From positions 16,759,302-16,823,301 of the forward strand of contig CM023534.1 in NCBI GenBank assembly GCA_013350335.1: 64,000 nt of DNA, in the 5' to 3' direction. The position numbers and the translations under genes are program-made. This DNA is from Chimonanthus salicifolius (Eukaryota > Streptophyta > Magnoliopsida > Laurales > Calycanthaceae). Position 1 is the first letter of the stretch, and each line of letters starts with the position of its first letter. The notes below the pieces were generated by a model. The model was not told where the DNA came from, made no database searches, and saw only the letters and a program-made list of their open reading frames with translations. This document shows, piece after piece, positions 1 to 11,600 of the stretch.

Positions 1-1800
1 TTTTCCTTCCCTGTAAATGTTTTAAAATTCGACCTGAAGCGATTCATCTTGGAGAAAGGATAAGTTAAATAAAGTTCAAGTGAGTTGACCCATTGTCAAA
101 CTCAACCAAACTCGTACTATTAATATAATATTAAATTATTAACTAAAGTTATATTTCATAAAAATATATTTTTTCTCTCACAAATACAATTGTATATATT
201 ACAAATTAATAATCTAAAAATCATATTTTAAAAAAAAACCAATATTTTCATTTTCTTCATTTAAAGAAATCAAGAGCTTTTAAGGAGTCAAGGGTCACGG
301 ATTTATTAGAAAAGCCGGGTTCATCCACAGGTCACAAAAGGTTTTTAATGATTTTTAATCTAGAGAAGTTTTTAAATGGGTCGACCCATATTTTAGTCAG
401 GTCACGATTGACTCATGAGTCAATCCACGGATCGAATCGGATTTGATTACATTGTTCTCTATATCTCCTCAGTCCTCTCAAGTCTCGATGGGTTGTCCTT
501 TAGTTTTGTAAATCCATGCTATTTTTGTTTTGTATCGATGTCAAATTAAAGTGTGTTTGACACCTTTTTGATAGAATCATTCATATTTTTCATATTACGT
601 ACTAACGTCTCCTAAACGTATTGCTTCATCAAAATCTAAATTAGGATGTAATTTTCTTATTTTCAAATGGGCTTCTTCAACTCTTTGTTTTTAAGATTTA
701 TGTTCTACTTCGAATAAAGATCATCCAAAATATAATTTACATATATAAAAAAAAATAAAGCAATCTTATGTTCTCATATATTAAAATGGCCAATACTTCC
801 ACTTATCGATTGTATTACGCCTTATACATATAATATTCATTAACATTGGACCCGCCATTTTTTAAAACACTACTATCTTGAAGTGACCATATATTTCTCA
901 AATTCTGTCAAATGGTTCTTCAGAGCTGAAACTCAGGTGGGTCGGGCCGGATTTTAATAAATCCAACTCAAACTATGTCAAAACTTATTGAACTCGATTC
1001 AAGCCGAATGAATTACTCAACCTGACCTAACCTGAATTTTTAACCAGACTCAATCTGAGTGCTGGTCCAACCTGAGTTTCAACCTTAATTGCTATTGTTC
1101 TATAACTTTATGCAGTTGAGTTGAATCGGATTACTATCAAATCAGATTGGGTTGATTTTAAATTTTTCAACGCAACTAAACTTGAATTTCATGTGATTTT
1201 TTTTTTTCCAATCCAATCCGATCCGAAATATACAAATACCCAACTTAAACCCATTTATTTCTTGGGCAAAAAATTAGAGGTGAAACTAATGGATGAAATA
1301 TGTTGTAAACTACATGGATAAAAATTGAGTTAAACTTAAACTTCAGCTAATCGATCTGATTTTGTACTTTTAGTTCTTAAAAGATTAACTTTAATAAAAT
1401 ATGTTAATTTTAAGAAAAGATTGACTTTAATAAAATGATTGAACGAGACAAAAGTTCACTTATTTTCAATTCATGTGAATAAATACATATTCTAAACAAG
1501 TTCAATGAAAAAGCAAATTGAAAAATCAATGACACACTTAGATGCTTGTTGTACCATCATCAATGGGGAGGTTCTCTGAAAAATTTAACTACTATTGCTT
1601 GCAGACCAAATTCGTCCTTATTAATTATATGATTACCAGTTTTTCTAATACAACATTAATTAAGCCGGTGATACCGTTGAAATTAGAATCATAACAAACA
1701 ATTAATTCAATTGATCAGGCAGTCATTTCAAAATTCTAATTAAAACGACATTTAACCCACCGACATTAGGTATCAATCAATCCATCAAGATATAAATCAA
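1..1800. other. AT-rich intergenic DNA, no gene seen
   Basis: No open frame here looks like a protein. The sequence is AT-rich. Around 930-1300 a stretch of words such as GGGTCGGGCC and GAGCTGAAACTC resembles the ends of the hAT-type MITE at 8570-8945, so a decayed relative may lie there, but I could not define its boundaries. Confidence 0.6.
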
Positions 1801-1807
1801 TCCAATG

Positions 1808-1941
1808 AAGGGGTTTAAAATTCGGTATCGACTGATATTTTTCTCCCTCATCTTTTTTTTTACAAAAATGACCGATATTGTGATATCGGCGGATATAATA
1901 CGGCCGAGACATCGACATATCGGCTTATATTTGCACCCCTT
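1808..1941. mobile_element. Short MITE of the GATATCGG family
   Basis: A roughly 134-bp unit starts AAGGGGTTTAAAATTCGG and ends in GCACCCCTT; the ends are imperfect inverted repeats. The interior is made of GATATCGG and CGGCCGA words. Its ends match those of the complete hAT element at 47327-54218 (CAGGGATTAAAATACCGG) and of the MITE near 2729-2988. No transposase frame fits inside it. I could not find a clean target duplication, so the exact ends are approximate. Confidence 0.6.
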
Positions 1942-1999
1942 CACTGATCCATCGTTACTTATTAAAATTGAGAAATCGCGTCATTTCTTTTTAAAATTG

Positions 2000-2640
2000 A
2001 GAAATCGATAGTGACAATGATGCTTTCTACAACAAAGAACTTGTCATTTAGTTCATTTATGTGAAAATATATTCTAATATTTCTATTAATTTCATTGATT
2101 TTTTTGTTTAATCTAGTATAAATAGTTATATTAACTAAAAAAATTTAATTCAAACATTTTTAAATTTGATAAAGAAATACTTTTATATTTTCAATACTTT
2201 TTAAGTGATATGTGAATGACAAAATAATTTTTTTATAAAAAATAAAGTGTACATATCAGAATCTTAATTAGAAAAATAAATTGAATCTAAGCATTAAATC
2301 ATCAGAGAATCAGGGCCATCCAACCAATCTTAAGCATATAGCCTGTTGTTTTAGACTCTTAGGCTCTTAGCAAACGAGCAGCTCATCTGCCCTTGAGCGA
2401 ATTAGGGTCGGCGAGTCCTAAGCGTTGACTGTTAGTTCGAGCGCGTATAAAGGGCCAAACCGACGGTTCAGATTCTATAGAGTTCGACACTGAGATTCCG
2501 TTCACATGTGTCCTCTGTATTTTATTGTTTTTGCAGATAATAAAAAGAGGTGGTTGACACTGGCACAGTGAATGGAATGGATTGGCACTAAATTATATGG
2601 ATTAGTAGACTTTTGCTAGGTGTTGTAATGATCGGTATAT
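2000..2640. other. AT-rich intergenic DNA, no gene seen
   Basis: Non-coding AT-rich sequence between two MITEs. The only less AT-rich stretch, near 2340-2520, has no open frame or RNA-gene signature I recognise. Confidence 0.5.
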
Positions 2641-2649
2641 TTATTTAAT

Positions 2650-3127
2650 GGGTAGTGATATGTAAATCATCAAAATTGGTCAGTGTAAATTAAATAAAAT
2701 ATTTTTTTTCAAAAATTCTATTCTACCCGCCAGGGGTTTAAATATCGGTCGATACGTATCGTATCGGCCGATATATATCGGTTTTGGAGATGTAAATATC
2801 GGCCGATACATATCGTATCGGCCGATATTCACCGTATCGGTTTTGATATCGGCCGATATCGGCCGATATTTAAAAAAACGAGGAAGAAAGAGAAAAATAT
2901 CGGCTGATATATCGGCCGATAACGATATATCAGTCGACATATCGTATCGGCCGATATATCGGCCGATACCGATTTTTAAACCCCTGCAGTACCCGCAACT
3001 TTATTATGAGAAGGTTTGAGAAAATGTGGAGGAAGTAATGAAGTTTAGAGTAAAATAGAATTTTTGAAAAAAAAAAATCTCATTTAGTGTATGCTGACTA
3101 ATTTTGATGGTGTACAGATCACTACCC
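2650..3127. mobile_element. Mutator-like MITE with long TIRs, host of a nested element
   Basis: The first about 75 bp (from GGGTAGTGATATGTAAATC) are an imperfect inverted copy of the last about 75 bp (ending in GATCACTACCC). Both arms include ATCATCAAAATT or ACCATCAAAATT and a T-run before CAAAAATTCTATT. Flanks read TTATTTAAT on the left and TTATTTTTA on the right, compatible with a degraded 9-bp duplication. Long TIRs plus 9-bp duplications are typical of Mutator-like elements. A second MITE (about 2729-2988) has been inserted between the arms. Confidence 0.6.
2729..2988. mobile_element. GATATCGG-family MITE nested inside another MITE
   Basis: The element begins CAGGGGTTTAAATATCGG and ends CGATTTTTAAACCCCTG, giving good terminal inverted repeats. 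CAGGG-type ends are typical of hAT elements. Between them lie at least six copies of the palindrome TATCGGCCGATA or close variants. TACCCGC occurs on both sides, a plausible target duplication with a few extra bases on the right. It has no coding capacity. The same ends and palindrome occur in the 6.9-kb hAT element at 47327-54218, the likely autonomous relative. Confidence 0.7.
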
Positions 3128-3129
3128 TT

Positions 3130-5290
3130 ATTTTTAATTTGATCCGAAGAAATGAATTTGAATCATTAATTGATCTGGTTCAACATGATTTGCCCTTACT
3201 CAAAATAAATTTAGATCAAATTGAGTAGAAATGTCTAAAAATCGAATTTGACGTCAATCAAACTAAAATTAATATTTAAATAATTTATTTATTTGTTATC
3301 TATTAATTCTAGCCCACGTATTTCATCAAGTTAAAAAAAATTATCATATTGTCTTAATTTCCTATATCCCAGCATGCTCACATAAAAGAGAAGCCCTTTT
3401 ATCTTTTATTTCATATTAAAATTAATTTTTCTTTCAATTTTCTAACTGTTTTGAAGTTTTATATAATTTTGGATAGAATAGAGTTAATAAAATAAAATTC
3501 GAATGTATCTGACCAAGTCCATAGTAAAAAAGATGAGTCTGGTTAGACAAAAAAATCTATTATTTACCTAACCTGAGCCAAATCCAACCACTGACTCATT
3601 GCACGCCGAAACTTTACAAAGTTCGATTTATAAGATTATTCCAACCAAATTTTAGATCTTTAAGTTAATTTTCCCTGCGTCTAAATTCATGGTTACATTT
3701 ACACGAGTCTGTGCATATGAATCTTACCAATCAATATCCATAGCGCCATGCAAATAGGTGGGAAATTTGAGTCTTAACACACGTAATTTAGGTTTGAAAT
3801 TTCAAATTTTCATATGGCTTTGGCACTTTAATTAAAATTTTGATTATTTTGGTAGGATTTAATTAGAGGGTTACTTACACTATTTGATGGGCAAATATGG
3901 GTATCCTGTTTAATCATCTATTTTGAGTTAAATGTGAATCTCGCATATCAAAATTTGAAACAGTTAGACGAGGAGAAGCAGAGAATCTCCTTTAAATTTG
4001 ATGTACAATAAAATAAACTCGTGCAGAAATCACTATCCATAATATTAATGAAAGCTTATTTTAATTTACTTTAACTGCTTTTTTCATTCTCATTCGCATT
4101 CACATCATATAATATGTAAAAACGAAATTCAAATTTAAAAGCTTGATTTCATTTGAAAATTTATATCTCAATTCATTTACTATGTTTTAATACAAGAAAT
4201 TAAGTAATAAAAATTGATTTTAAATAATATAATTAATTCTTGTTAATGAAAATGCAATTAGAAATTGAGTTTGAATCAATTTGCAAAAATGAAGAAATTG
4301 TAGTTTTGCTTAATAAAGAAATTGAAAAGGTCGTCGTTTATACATCATATTGTTAGAAGCAAGAGTGCGGGGGCCATTGGATAAAATTTTGAAGAAGTCG
4401 CTTCTTTGACTTTTGGACCCACTCGTGGAATCTTCTTTCCTTCATCACGTCACTTGCTATCCATAGTACAAGATTATGCAACTCCATAATTCATAATTTA
4501 AGTTTTTGTAATTATTTTAATTTTAAAATAAGTTCATTTTACTGAATACTTAATTGTGTTTGGTTTTAATAGCCTGAACTTGACCAGTCGAACAAAAAAT
4601 CTTTGTCAAATTCGATTTATTTAAATCAGGTTAGAATAAATGAACACCTTTTAATTATTACTTATTTAAAAAATATAGAAAGAGGATAAAATGAAAAAAA
4701 TTAATCAACAAGATTTGGACATAGGTCATTTACATCAAAATCAAATATCCTTACCACCAACCTACAATAGTTTTCATATTTTTTTTTAAGATATATATAT
4801 GAGAAAAAAATCGACGAGTGTTGCATATATGCGTTAAAATTAGTGCCTGTGCCGGTAAATGTAGCGCCGCCGACACTGGTAAATCTAGAGCCCATAGTTA
4901 TAATAAAACTACCATAAAAGTCACGGTTGCTATATGTGTATGGTTGTACTTATGGAAAGGTTGTCATTGTCATCCATGCAATTCTTAGTGAAATAGAAGT
5001 AATTTGGTAAAAAATATCTGACTAAATATACGAGACACTCTGATCTAATAAAACACTCTCCAAAGATAAATTTGTCATTTGTCCCGCTGACATGGTAGTA
5101 TAAAATGCTCTTACAATAATTAAAGAAAAAAAAATTGAGAGACAATCTAATACAAAAAATGTATATATAGTCGGAAAATTTATTTCAAAAATCTTTAGTT
5201 TTTCTTCTTTTCTTTCTTTATTATTTGTATTCTCCATCTTAGAGTACAATTATCTATGGAGATTTAGATCCATCCACGGCAATGGTATGA
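3130..5290. other. AT-rich intergenic DNA, no gene seen
   Basis: More than 2 kb of strongly AT-rich sequence. Short open frames, such as those around 4700-5250 on the minus strand, have no recognisable domain and look like chance. Confidence 0.55.
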
Positions 5291-5299
5291 TATGAACAT

Positions 5300-5410
5300 G
5301 TAGGATAATTGGTAATAACTCATGATATAATTTTGAGGTTGTGAGTTCAAATTTCATGGATGTTAAAATAGCCAAATATAACTTAAATTTAATTTTTCTT
5401 GTTTTTCTTT
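5300..5410 (+). mobile_element. Possible tRNA-derived SINE fragment
   Basis: ATTGGTAATAACTCATGATA followed about 35 bp later by TGAGTTCAAATTTCATG resembles degenerate A and B boxes of the internal Pol III promoter in tRNA-derived plant SINEs. A T-rich tail follows. No target duplication was identified. The call rests only on box spacing and motif, so confidence is low. Confidence 0.3.
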
Positions 5411-5849
5411 TTTAGTCAACTCAATTTAGTGACAATGACAGATAAAGCTCCACTTTTTTTTATCTAATTGATAAAAAGAAGAGCATCAGTTTAATTTAAT
5501 TGAAATTTTAGTTAAACTCAAGTTATTTTGCACTAGCAATCCCACAAAGGCGGACAACAGAGGGAGTGAAATTTTAGCCATTAAACAATATTGAACATTG
5601 TGTTTGTGTCTTCGATATTTGAATATAGATCGTATTCTATTTTTCAAAATCCATTTATAATTTCATCAATGGTTGCAACTTATTCTGACATGTACTAGCC
5701 ATTAAGGGCTGTCATGCTGAGATTCATCGACAACTTGTCACGTGTCAGTAATGTTGTGCTTGAAATATAGAGATAAATAGATTGATTTTATGTGTTCCAT
5801 TCACTTTAAATCTTTTAATGTATTGATTAAGTGCTTAACACACTATTAA

Positions 5850-5996
5850 GGTTGCGTTTGGATGGAGGGTAAGGGAGGGAGGGGAAAAATGGGGCGTTTG
5901 TAAAAAGTTCAACTTTTGAAAATTCTTTTTAAATGAGGAGTTTTCATATTACTTAGGGTAATTCCTCTAAAATTTACCCCCCATCCAGACACGGTA
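5850..5996. mobile_element. Tourist-like MITE, 147 bp
   Basis: The unit starts GGTTGCGTTTGGATGGAGGG and ends CCCCCCATCCAGACACGGTA, forming imperfect inverted repeats of roughly 20 bp. It is flanked by TAA on both sides (5847-5849 and 5997-5999). A 3-bp TAA/TTA duplication and GGxxxxGTTTGG-type ends are characteristic of PIF/Harbinger-derived Tourist MITEs. It has no coding capacity. Confidence 0.55.
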
Positions 5997-5999
5997 TAA

Positions 6000-7230
6000 A
6001 TATTCATAAACGAAAAAAGTTGTTCTTCAAAATCATCAAAACTCCATGAGATCTAAGAAATCATTGCCAATTGGCTATTACTTGTCACTTGATTTGATTT
6101 TGATTTGATCTTACTCATGAATCAATCCATACTCATGGACTGTTTCATGCTACCCGACACAAGGCCATTTGTGATTCAAGATCAACCAGCAATGCCCTAC
6201 CCACATGCTACCCAATTAAGATAATGAACAAAGAATTAAAGTCAAAAAGGACTTTCAAGTTGGTAAGATTGAATTAGGATTTTAGGGGAAGTAGCTTTGA
6301 ATAAAGTATGAAGGGTTGATCTAGGGTTCAAGGACTTAGAACAACATCCAATCATGCATACACTATAATTTTGGAGCTCATCTAATCAAGAAATTAATAT
6401 TGTAACATGACCCATGATCTTATAAGATCCAAAACATGATTATTCTAATGCAATCTTTCAATGAAAATCCCTTTTCTTAATTATCATAAGAATGACACAT
6501 ACTGTTTGTGAGCAGCTTATCTGTAAGACAAGCTGTCATTGGGGGTTTGCAGCTAATTTGAAGCTTAGAATTTTAGTTGTTTAGTGTAAACAAAAGATTT
6601 AAATTCTAAGATCATGTGACTTTTTTGTCATTTTTAGAGGTTTTGATTGGTCTTCCTGTCTTATTAGAGTGAGCACATCTGTTAGCTATGGAGTATTGAC
6701 TAAGATTTTGGTATGTATCACATCAATTGCCACACATGGATTTAGATAAAAAAAGGATTCTTTCTTAACCATATAATGTTTTTTTTTTTTTTTTTCTGAT
6801 GGATAGGTGGCCCATCTCTTACCTTGACTGGCTTCATTTTTAAGTGAGGCATTTCTATTCAATGATTAGACAGTCATTGCTACGTATAGATGTGTATTTA
6901 AATAAACCATTAACAACGGGGCAAGTTATTTATTAAATAAAAGTCCATTGTAGGAAGAATACCCTCATTGGTCGGACCAGAGGCAATTTTTAGGTTATGG
7001 GCGGCCAAGGATGTTGAAACAATCCAAGTCCAGCTTGAGTTCTAGATGGACTGAACAGAAGCAGTCGTAACTCAGCAGAGTCCAACCTAATTCCTACCCA
7101 AGCAGGCGTCGGGTAGGTTTTATTTGGGTCAAGTTAGAATGGGTCAAATTATTCAAGTCTATTCAAGTTGGATGCAAACCTTCAAAGGTTGAACTGCACG
7201 AATATAGGTCACATTGGGCTCATGACCCAA
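6000..7230. other. Intergenic DNA, no gene seen
   Basis: No supported gene. Around 7000-7600 the composition becomes less AT-rich, with repeated words such as GGTCAAGTT and GGCTTGA, suggesting an old repeat, but no ends could be placed. Confidence 0.5.
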
Positions 7231-7237
7231 TTATACC

Positions 7238-7373
7238 ATGCCTTGTGTTTAGGTAATGTAAATTAAGACCCCAAACAGGCTTTGGTTCGACCCAAGTTCT
7301 AACCAATGCCTTGTGTTTAGGTAATGTAAATTAAGACCCCAAACAGGCTTTGGTTCGACCCAAGTTCTAACCA
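7238..7373. repeat. Perfect 68-bp tandem duplication
   Basis: The 68 bp beginning ATGCCTTGTGTTTAGG at 7238 are repeated immediately at 7306, with no difference seen by eye. Two perfect copies in otherwise diverged non-coding DNA indicate a recent slippage or repair event, or an assembly artefact. Confidence 0.85.
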
Positions 7374-7828
7374 ATCTTAGTCCAATAAACTCATAGATGG
7401 GCAAGTCGAACAAACCATAGGCAATTGGTCATGTTCTTCGCTTGAAAACTTCGACAAAGCCTGGGCTTGAGCACGATAAGACGGGTGCAACTTGGGTGGG
7501 CTTGATTGGGCCGTAAATCATTTCAGACTAGGGTCTACATTGCAAATATAGGTCCGACAGACCCATTTGGGCCTAAATGATTTGAAGTTGGATAAGGTCA
7601 TAAAAAAATTTTCATATAGGGCTATTGACTTTTGGGGCTAAATGAACACAAGATGTAGTTGTTCATTGTTTATTGCGCACAAGGTTTGATAGGATTTATC
7701 ATCTGAATCAAAATTATTTTCTCATTACACAGATCATAATTAGTCTTTAATTTTATTATATCTATCATATCAATTAGTTCTTAAGTTACTATTTCACTTT
7801 TAATCAACTCACCGTATAAGAATCCAAA

Positions 7829-8090
7829 CGGGGGTATGAAATTCAGCCGATACTTATCGCATCGGCAGAGATGTCTCGGGTTTTGGACGCTTGAGATATC
7901 TCAGCCGATATGGTAAGTATCGGCCAATTTAAAAAAAATTCGGCCGATACGACTGAGATCTCGGCTGATTTATTTATTTAAAAAAAAACTATAGGTTGTG
8001 GGCCCGATCGATATCGACTGATATTGGTGGGTTTTGTAAAGAGAAATATATAGACCGATATCTCGGTCAATACCAAGATTTCTACCCCTG
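7829..8090. mobile_element. GATATCGG-family MITE, diverged copy
   Basis: It starts CGGGGGTATGAAATTCAGCC and ends AAGATTTCTACCCCTG, an imperfect inverted repeat. The interior holds GCCGATAC, GATATCTCGG and CGGCCGATAC words, as in the MITEs at 1808 and 2729 and in the hAT element at 47327. No clear target duplication remains. More diverged than the 2729 copy, so probably older. Confidence 0.55.
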
Positions 8091-8569
8091 GGTATGTGGT
8101 TGTATGTAGTATGGACTTTATAAATAATTTAAATTGATAAACAAATAATTATTTTATAGATATTGAGTTTTGAGTTGGTCTAAAAATTAAATATAGATAT
8201 TTTTAGTTAAATTCATTTTTATAAATTTCATATAATTTTAAATGCTACAAAATTTATTGACTAAAATTATTTAAAGAGATTAAAATTTAAAAGTTAAAAA
8301 GTGTCGTGTTTGATTTGATTAAGGTATTTTTGTTGATTCATATTAAAATAATTTTTGATTTAAAATTTTATTTTAACTCATCAATTAAATCGTATATTAT
8401 TTATAATATTTATATTAATTATATGGATTTGACTGCAGTTAAACTTTATTTAACCCAACTTTCCTCAAAAAGGATTTGATAGACGGTCCATTTCTGATAA
8501 TATTCCTTTCTACCATGGTTGTTCACAAATGGAAGCTTCATGTGGCAGTTAGTCTTCATGCCTTGCACT

Positions 8570-8945
8570 TAAGAGGTGAAACTCGGGTCGGGTTTTGGCC
8601 CGAACCCGCATAATCCGACCTGAAAATCATGCGGGTCGGGCCATGAAAGTCGGGTCAGCAGGTCGAATTGGATTGAGAAGTCAAAAATCCACATTGAATT
8701 CGGATCGGGTTGAGAGATTTTTAAGTTAACCTGACCCGACCCGGTAAAAACTAGGCTAAAGTAGGTTCAAAATGTGGGTCGGGTCTAGTTTCGAATCGAG
8801 TTGGGTTATAATTCAGGTCGGGTCGGGTCGGGTCGGGTCGGGTCAAGCATCCAGGTCAAAAGTTTAGGTCAGATTCCATATATTAATAACTAAGGTCGAG
8901 TTGGGTTTAAAAAATCCGACCTGACCCGGCCCGATTTCAGCCCTA
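8570..8945. mobile_element. hAT-type MITE with perfect 8-bp target duplication
   Basis: CTTGCACT occurs at 8562-8569 and again at 8946-8953. Between them lies a 376-bp element starting TAAGAGGTGAAACTCGGG and ending CCCGATTTCAGCCCTA, so the ends are imperfect inverted repeats. The interior is rich in GGGTCGGG and its complement CCCGACC, and contains the (GGTCG)n run at 8816-8844. An 8-bp duplication is the hallmark of hAT transposition. No coding capacity. This family differs in sequence from the GATATCGG family. Confidence 0.75.
8816..8844. repeat. (GGTCG)n pentanucleotide array
   Basis: About six tandem copies of GGTCG inside the hAT-type MITE at 8570-8945. It probably arose by slippage from the GGGTCGGGT words that fill this element. 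Confidence 0.8.
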
Positions 8946-8953
8946 CTTGCACT

Positions 8954-9884
8954 GGTCGTTTCAGGTGCTACAGTATGCCCTGTTTTATCTTTTTCTTTTC
9001 TCCATGCATTTCAGTGTATAACTCTTGGATGTTATTCATATCTTTCAATTGTTTATTTATTTAGTTACTTTTTTCATTTGATTTTGGCAGTATAGAAAGA
9101 AACAAACACCATAAACAGACGTTTATTCAGTTGCTTTTTGTTCAAGTTGTCAAGAACGTGACGGACACACCATATGGTTTCTAATTCTAATTCCTCCTTT
9201 CTTAGTGGGTGGAATATAAACTTGGTGACAAGTGCCAAGTTGGTAATTTTCTATCACTCGTTTTCCCATTAAGCAAGATAGAAATAACCCACAATGTTTG
9301 GTTTTCTCTTCTTCTACAGTGGGGTATTCATCACTTCGTTTTACCGAGTGTCCTAAATTCATGACAAAAACTCCTCCACGTGTAAAGATTAAAGTTGGTA
9401 TAAAAATAGAAAATTATTAACTGGATATTCCAGATTATCTCAGTTCATTAGTATTAGAGAATTTGTAGTGCCATCAATCATTAAACAGAGAAGAAAAAGA
9501 GTTTCAGCCTCTATTTCAACTTGAATAGATCTGGAGGAGGCTTCGTTTGGCAGAGATCTAAGAAGAAAGAAGATTTTTTTAAAGAAAAACCAGGTAGAGA
9601 AAGGCTTGAGAAAAAAAAGGAGAACTCTGAAAAAAAAAATGATTTGAGTAATAGAAGAAGAAAAGGACTACTGTGCCTGTCAGCGAAAAGCCTCTGTTGT
9701 GTTTCTCCCTTGCTGTTTTTGCGATTGTCTTCAACTTCGACCTAGTTCTGCCTGAAATCTTGGCTCCCTACCGTTGGTTCTCTCTCTGCCCCGTCTCCTT
9801 GCAGCAGACTTAAAAAAAGACCGGTGCAAAAGGCATTGCGAACGAATTCAAGATGCCGGTTCTTTGAGCACACAAAGCATTGTT
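8954..9884. other. Intergenic DNA, no supported gene
   Basis: A 70-codon minus-strand frame at 9150-9362 and a purine-rich plus-strand frame at 9521-9745 have no recognisable domains. This is probably the flank of, or debris upstream of, the Copia relic that starts near 9885. No matching 5' LTR was found. Confidence 0.45.
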
Positions 9885-10154
9885 GTTGTTGAATTCATTG
9901 CTTGATAGTTATGAACATCTGACTATCACCTAATTATATGTCAAAGATGAGATTAAATTTGAAGATATGTCAAACGCATTGATGAGTAATGAATATCAAT
10001 TGAAAGATAAGGAAGCTCAGAAATACTCATCATCGGAAGCTTTGATAATAAGGGGAAAAATAGAGAATAAGAAAGCCAGTATGCATGGTAAGCCTATTCT
10101 AAGACGAGAGGAGCATTAATCATCCTCTCAGAGAAGGTTTATTGAAAAGGATGA

Positions 10155-10833
10155 GTGTGCATTTTGTCACAATAAAGGGCATTGGAAAATTGATTGTCCA
10201 AAGTTGAAAAACAAGGACAAGGAGGATCCTAATGCAAATGTTGTAGATGTTGAAGATGATTTTGAGTTCACTGATTGATTCATCATTTGTATGCAATTCT
10301 GATAAGTGGCTTTTGGATACGGGTCTACTTATCATATGTGTCCCAACAGGGATTGGTTTTCCCAATTTCAAGAGTTGGATGGTGGTTCTGTTTTTATGTG
10401 TAATGACAATGCCTGTAAAATGAAAGGGAAAGGTAAAATCCAGTTGAAGTTGCATGATGGAACAATCAAAGTATTGACAGATGTTAGATATGTGCTAGAG
10501 TTGAAGAAAAATCTCATCTCGTTCGGTGCTTTAGAATCCAAAGGCTTCACGGTTACTGTGGAAGTTGGAGTTCTAAAGGTTGTTTCGGGTGCATTGACAT
10601 TGTTGAAAGGTACTCGGCAAAATAATATGTATATCTTACAGGGAAGTACAACGGCAGATGGAGTAGCCAGTAGACAGAGAAGAATCAAGTTTGACACAGT
10701 TGTTCATCACACTCAGGGGTCAAGTTCAAAGCGCAATTTGGACTTGATCAACATTCAGCATGTTTTAACACCTTTGGGTGTATGGTGCTTACAGCGCATT
10801 TTGTTGATAGTATCGGTTGTCCACTTTGTTTGA
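10155..10833 (+). pseudogene. Copia gag/protease remnant
   Basis: The remnant contains the nucleocapsid CCHC knuckle (C-x2-C-x4-H-x4-C), then after stop codons the retropepsin-like core with DTGSTYHM, where Copia proteases carry D[ST]G[AC]xxH, and the conserved downstream VRYVLELKKNLISFGALE stretch. After about codon 125 of the open frame, similarity jumps to the end of polyprotein (NLDLINIQHV), consistent with an internal deletion. In life this polyprotein packages and processes the retroelement RNA. Here it is broken. Confidence 0.7.
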
Positions 10834-10902
10834 TTGACGTGAGATTTCATGCCAAGGTGGAGATATAAGAGGTAGTTCGCAAATCTCGCCAAGATGGAGA
10901 TT

Positions 10903-11181
10903 TGTTAGATGTGTGGCTCGATTTAGAGTCAGGCTCGAGTAGTAGTCCTTTTCCTATTTCTTCTCTTTTGGGAAATTTTGTATAAAAAGAGAAAAAATTA
11001 GAAAATTATGTACGGGAGCTGCTGTTTTGTTCAGAGAGAGTTTTAGAGAGAGAATATTGTATCTCTATGAATTAGTGAAAATTCTTCTGTTGATTGTATG
11101 TGGATGAAGGCTTCAGCTGAACCACGTTAAAATCGTGTTATTCTTTGTGAATTGTTTGTTTGAATCGAAGTCCGCATAACA
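10903..11181 (+). repeat. 3' LTR of the deleted Copia element
   Basis: The LTR begins TGTTAGATGTGTGGCTCG directly after a polypurine-like tract (AAGATGGAGAT) and ends TCCGCATAACA, i.e. TG...CA ends, 279 bp. It holds an AT-rich TATAAAAAGAG box near 10980, a plausible promoter. No second copy was found upstream. Confidence 0.7.
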
Positions 11182-11600
11182 GATAGGAGATTGCTGGCAT
11201 GTAACGAAGGGAGGGCCTGGATAGATGGTGCAAAGAAGGATGACGTCGAAGCTTATGCAAAGCAATCTGAGGAGGACCTAATGGCTGCCTCAGATTATGG
11301 AAGGAGCGACTATTTATACTGATGGCAGGCTGGCCAGAGTCATAGGCACCAGAGAACCAGTTGGGTGACCATGACTCAAGGTCCAAGCACCCTTTCACTA
11401 GCAACATGGGTCTAGCATGGGAAGACCTATTAAATGATGTGTGTATTGTTAATGTATGACAAATTATAAAAGAGGGGTTTCTCCAACAAGAAGATTCACC
11501 ACTCAGCTAATGAAGAAGCAGATAACTTAGCTCGCTTGGAAGCTAGGTGGTTTGTATTTTCTATTTTGCCCTTGTTTTCTCAAGATAGGTGGTTTGTATT
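11182..11600 (+). mobile_element. LINE RNase H-region remnant
   Basis: Broken plus-strand frames include a stretch reading HHSANEEADNLARLEA near 11495-11545. This resembles the end of the RNase H domain of plant LINEs (xxANxxADxLA). A T/C-rich tail follows near 11590. The RNase H start is disrupted, and TIYTDGRLARVIGTREPVG near 11305 may be an earlier part. Confidence is moderate because only short motifs survive. Confidence 0.4.

Larger units (their letters stand above)
9885..11181 (+). mobile_element. Internally deleted Copia retrotransposon with 3' LTR
   Basis: Gag-like residues near 9895-10130 are followed by a CCHC zinc knuckle (CAFCHNKGHWKIDC) at about 10155-10200. Then comes an aspartic protease-like region beginning WLLDTGSTYHMCPN near 10310, and the spacer leading to the GAG-preintegrase region (to about 10690). 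The frame then jumps to a short RNase H-like C-terminus, so integrase and reverse transcriptase are deleted. A purine tract precedes a 279-bp 3' LTR. Several stops interrupt gag. The element is inactive. Confidence 0.75.

Noticed and set aside
1808..1941. An 8-bp target duplication for the first GATATCGG MITE
   Set aside because: Only CAATGA versus CACTGA with shifted spacing could be found, which is not convincing.
9150..9362. 70-codon minus-strand frame with charged residues
   Set aside because: No domain, no splice context and no matching part of the neighbouring Copia element; likely chance.
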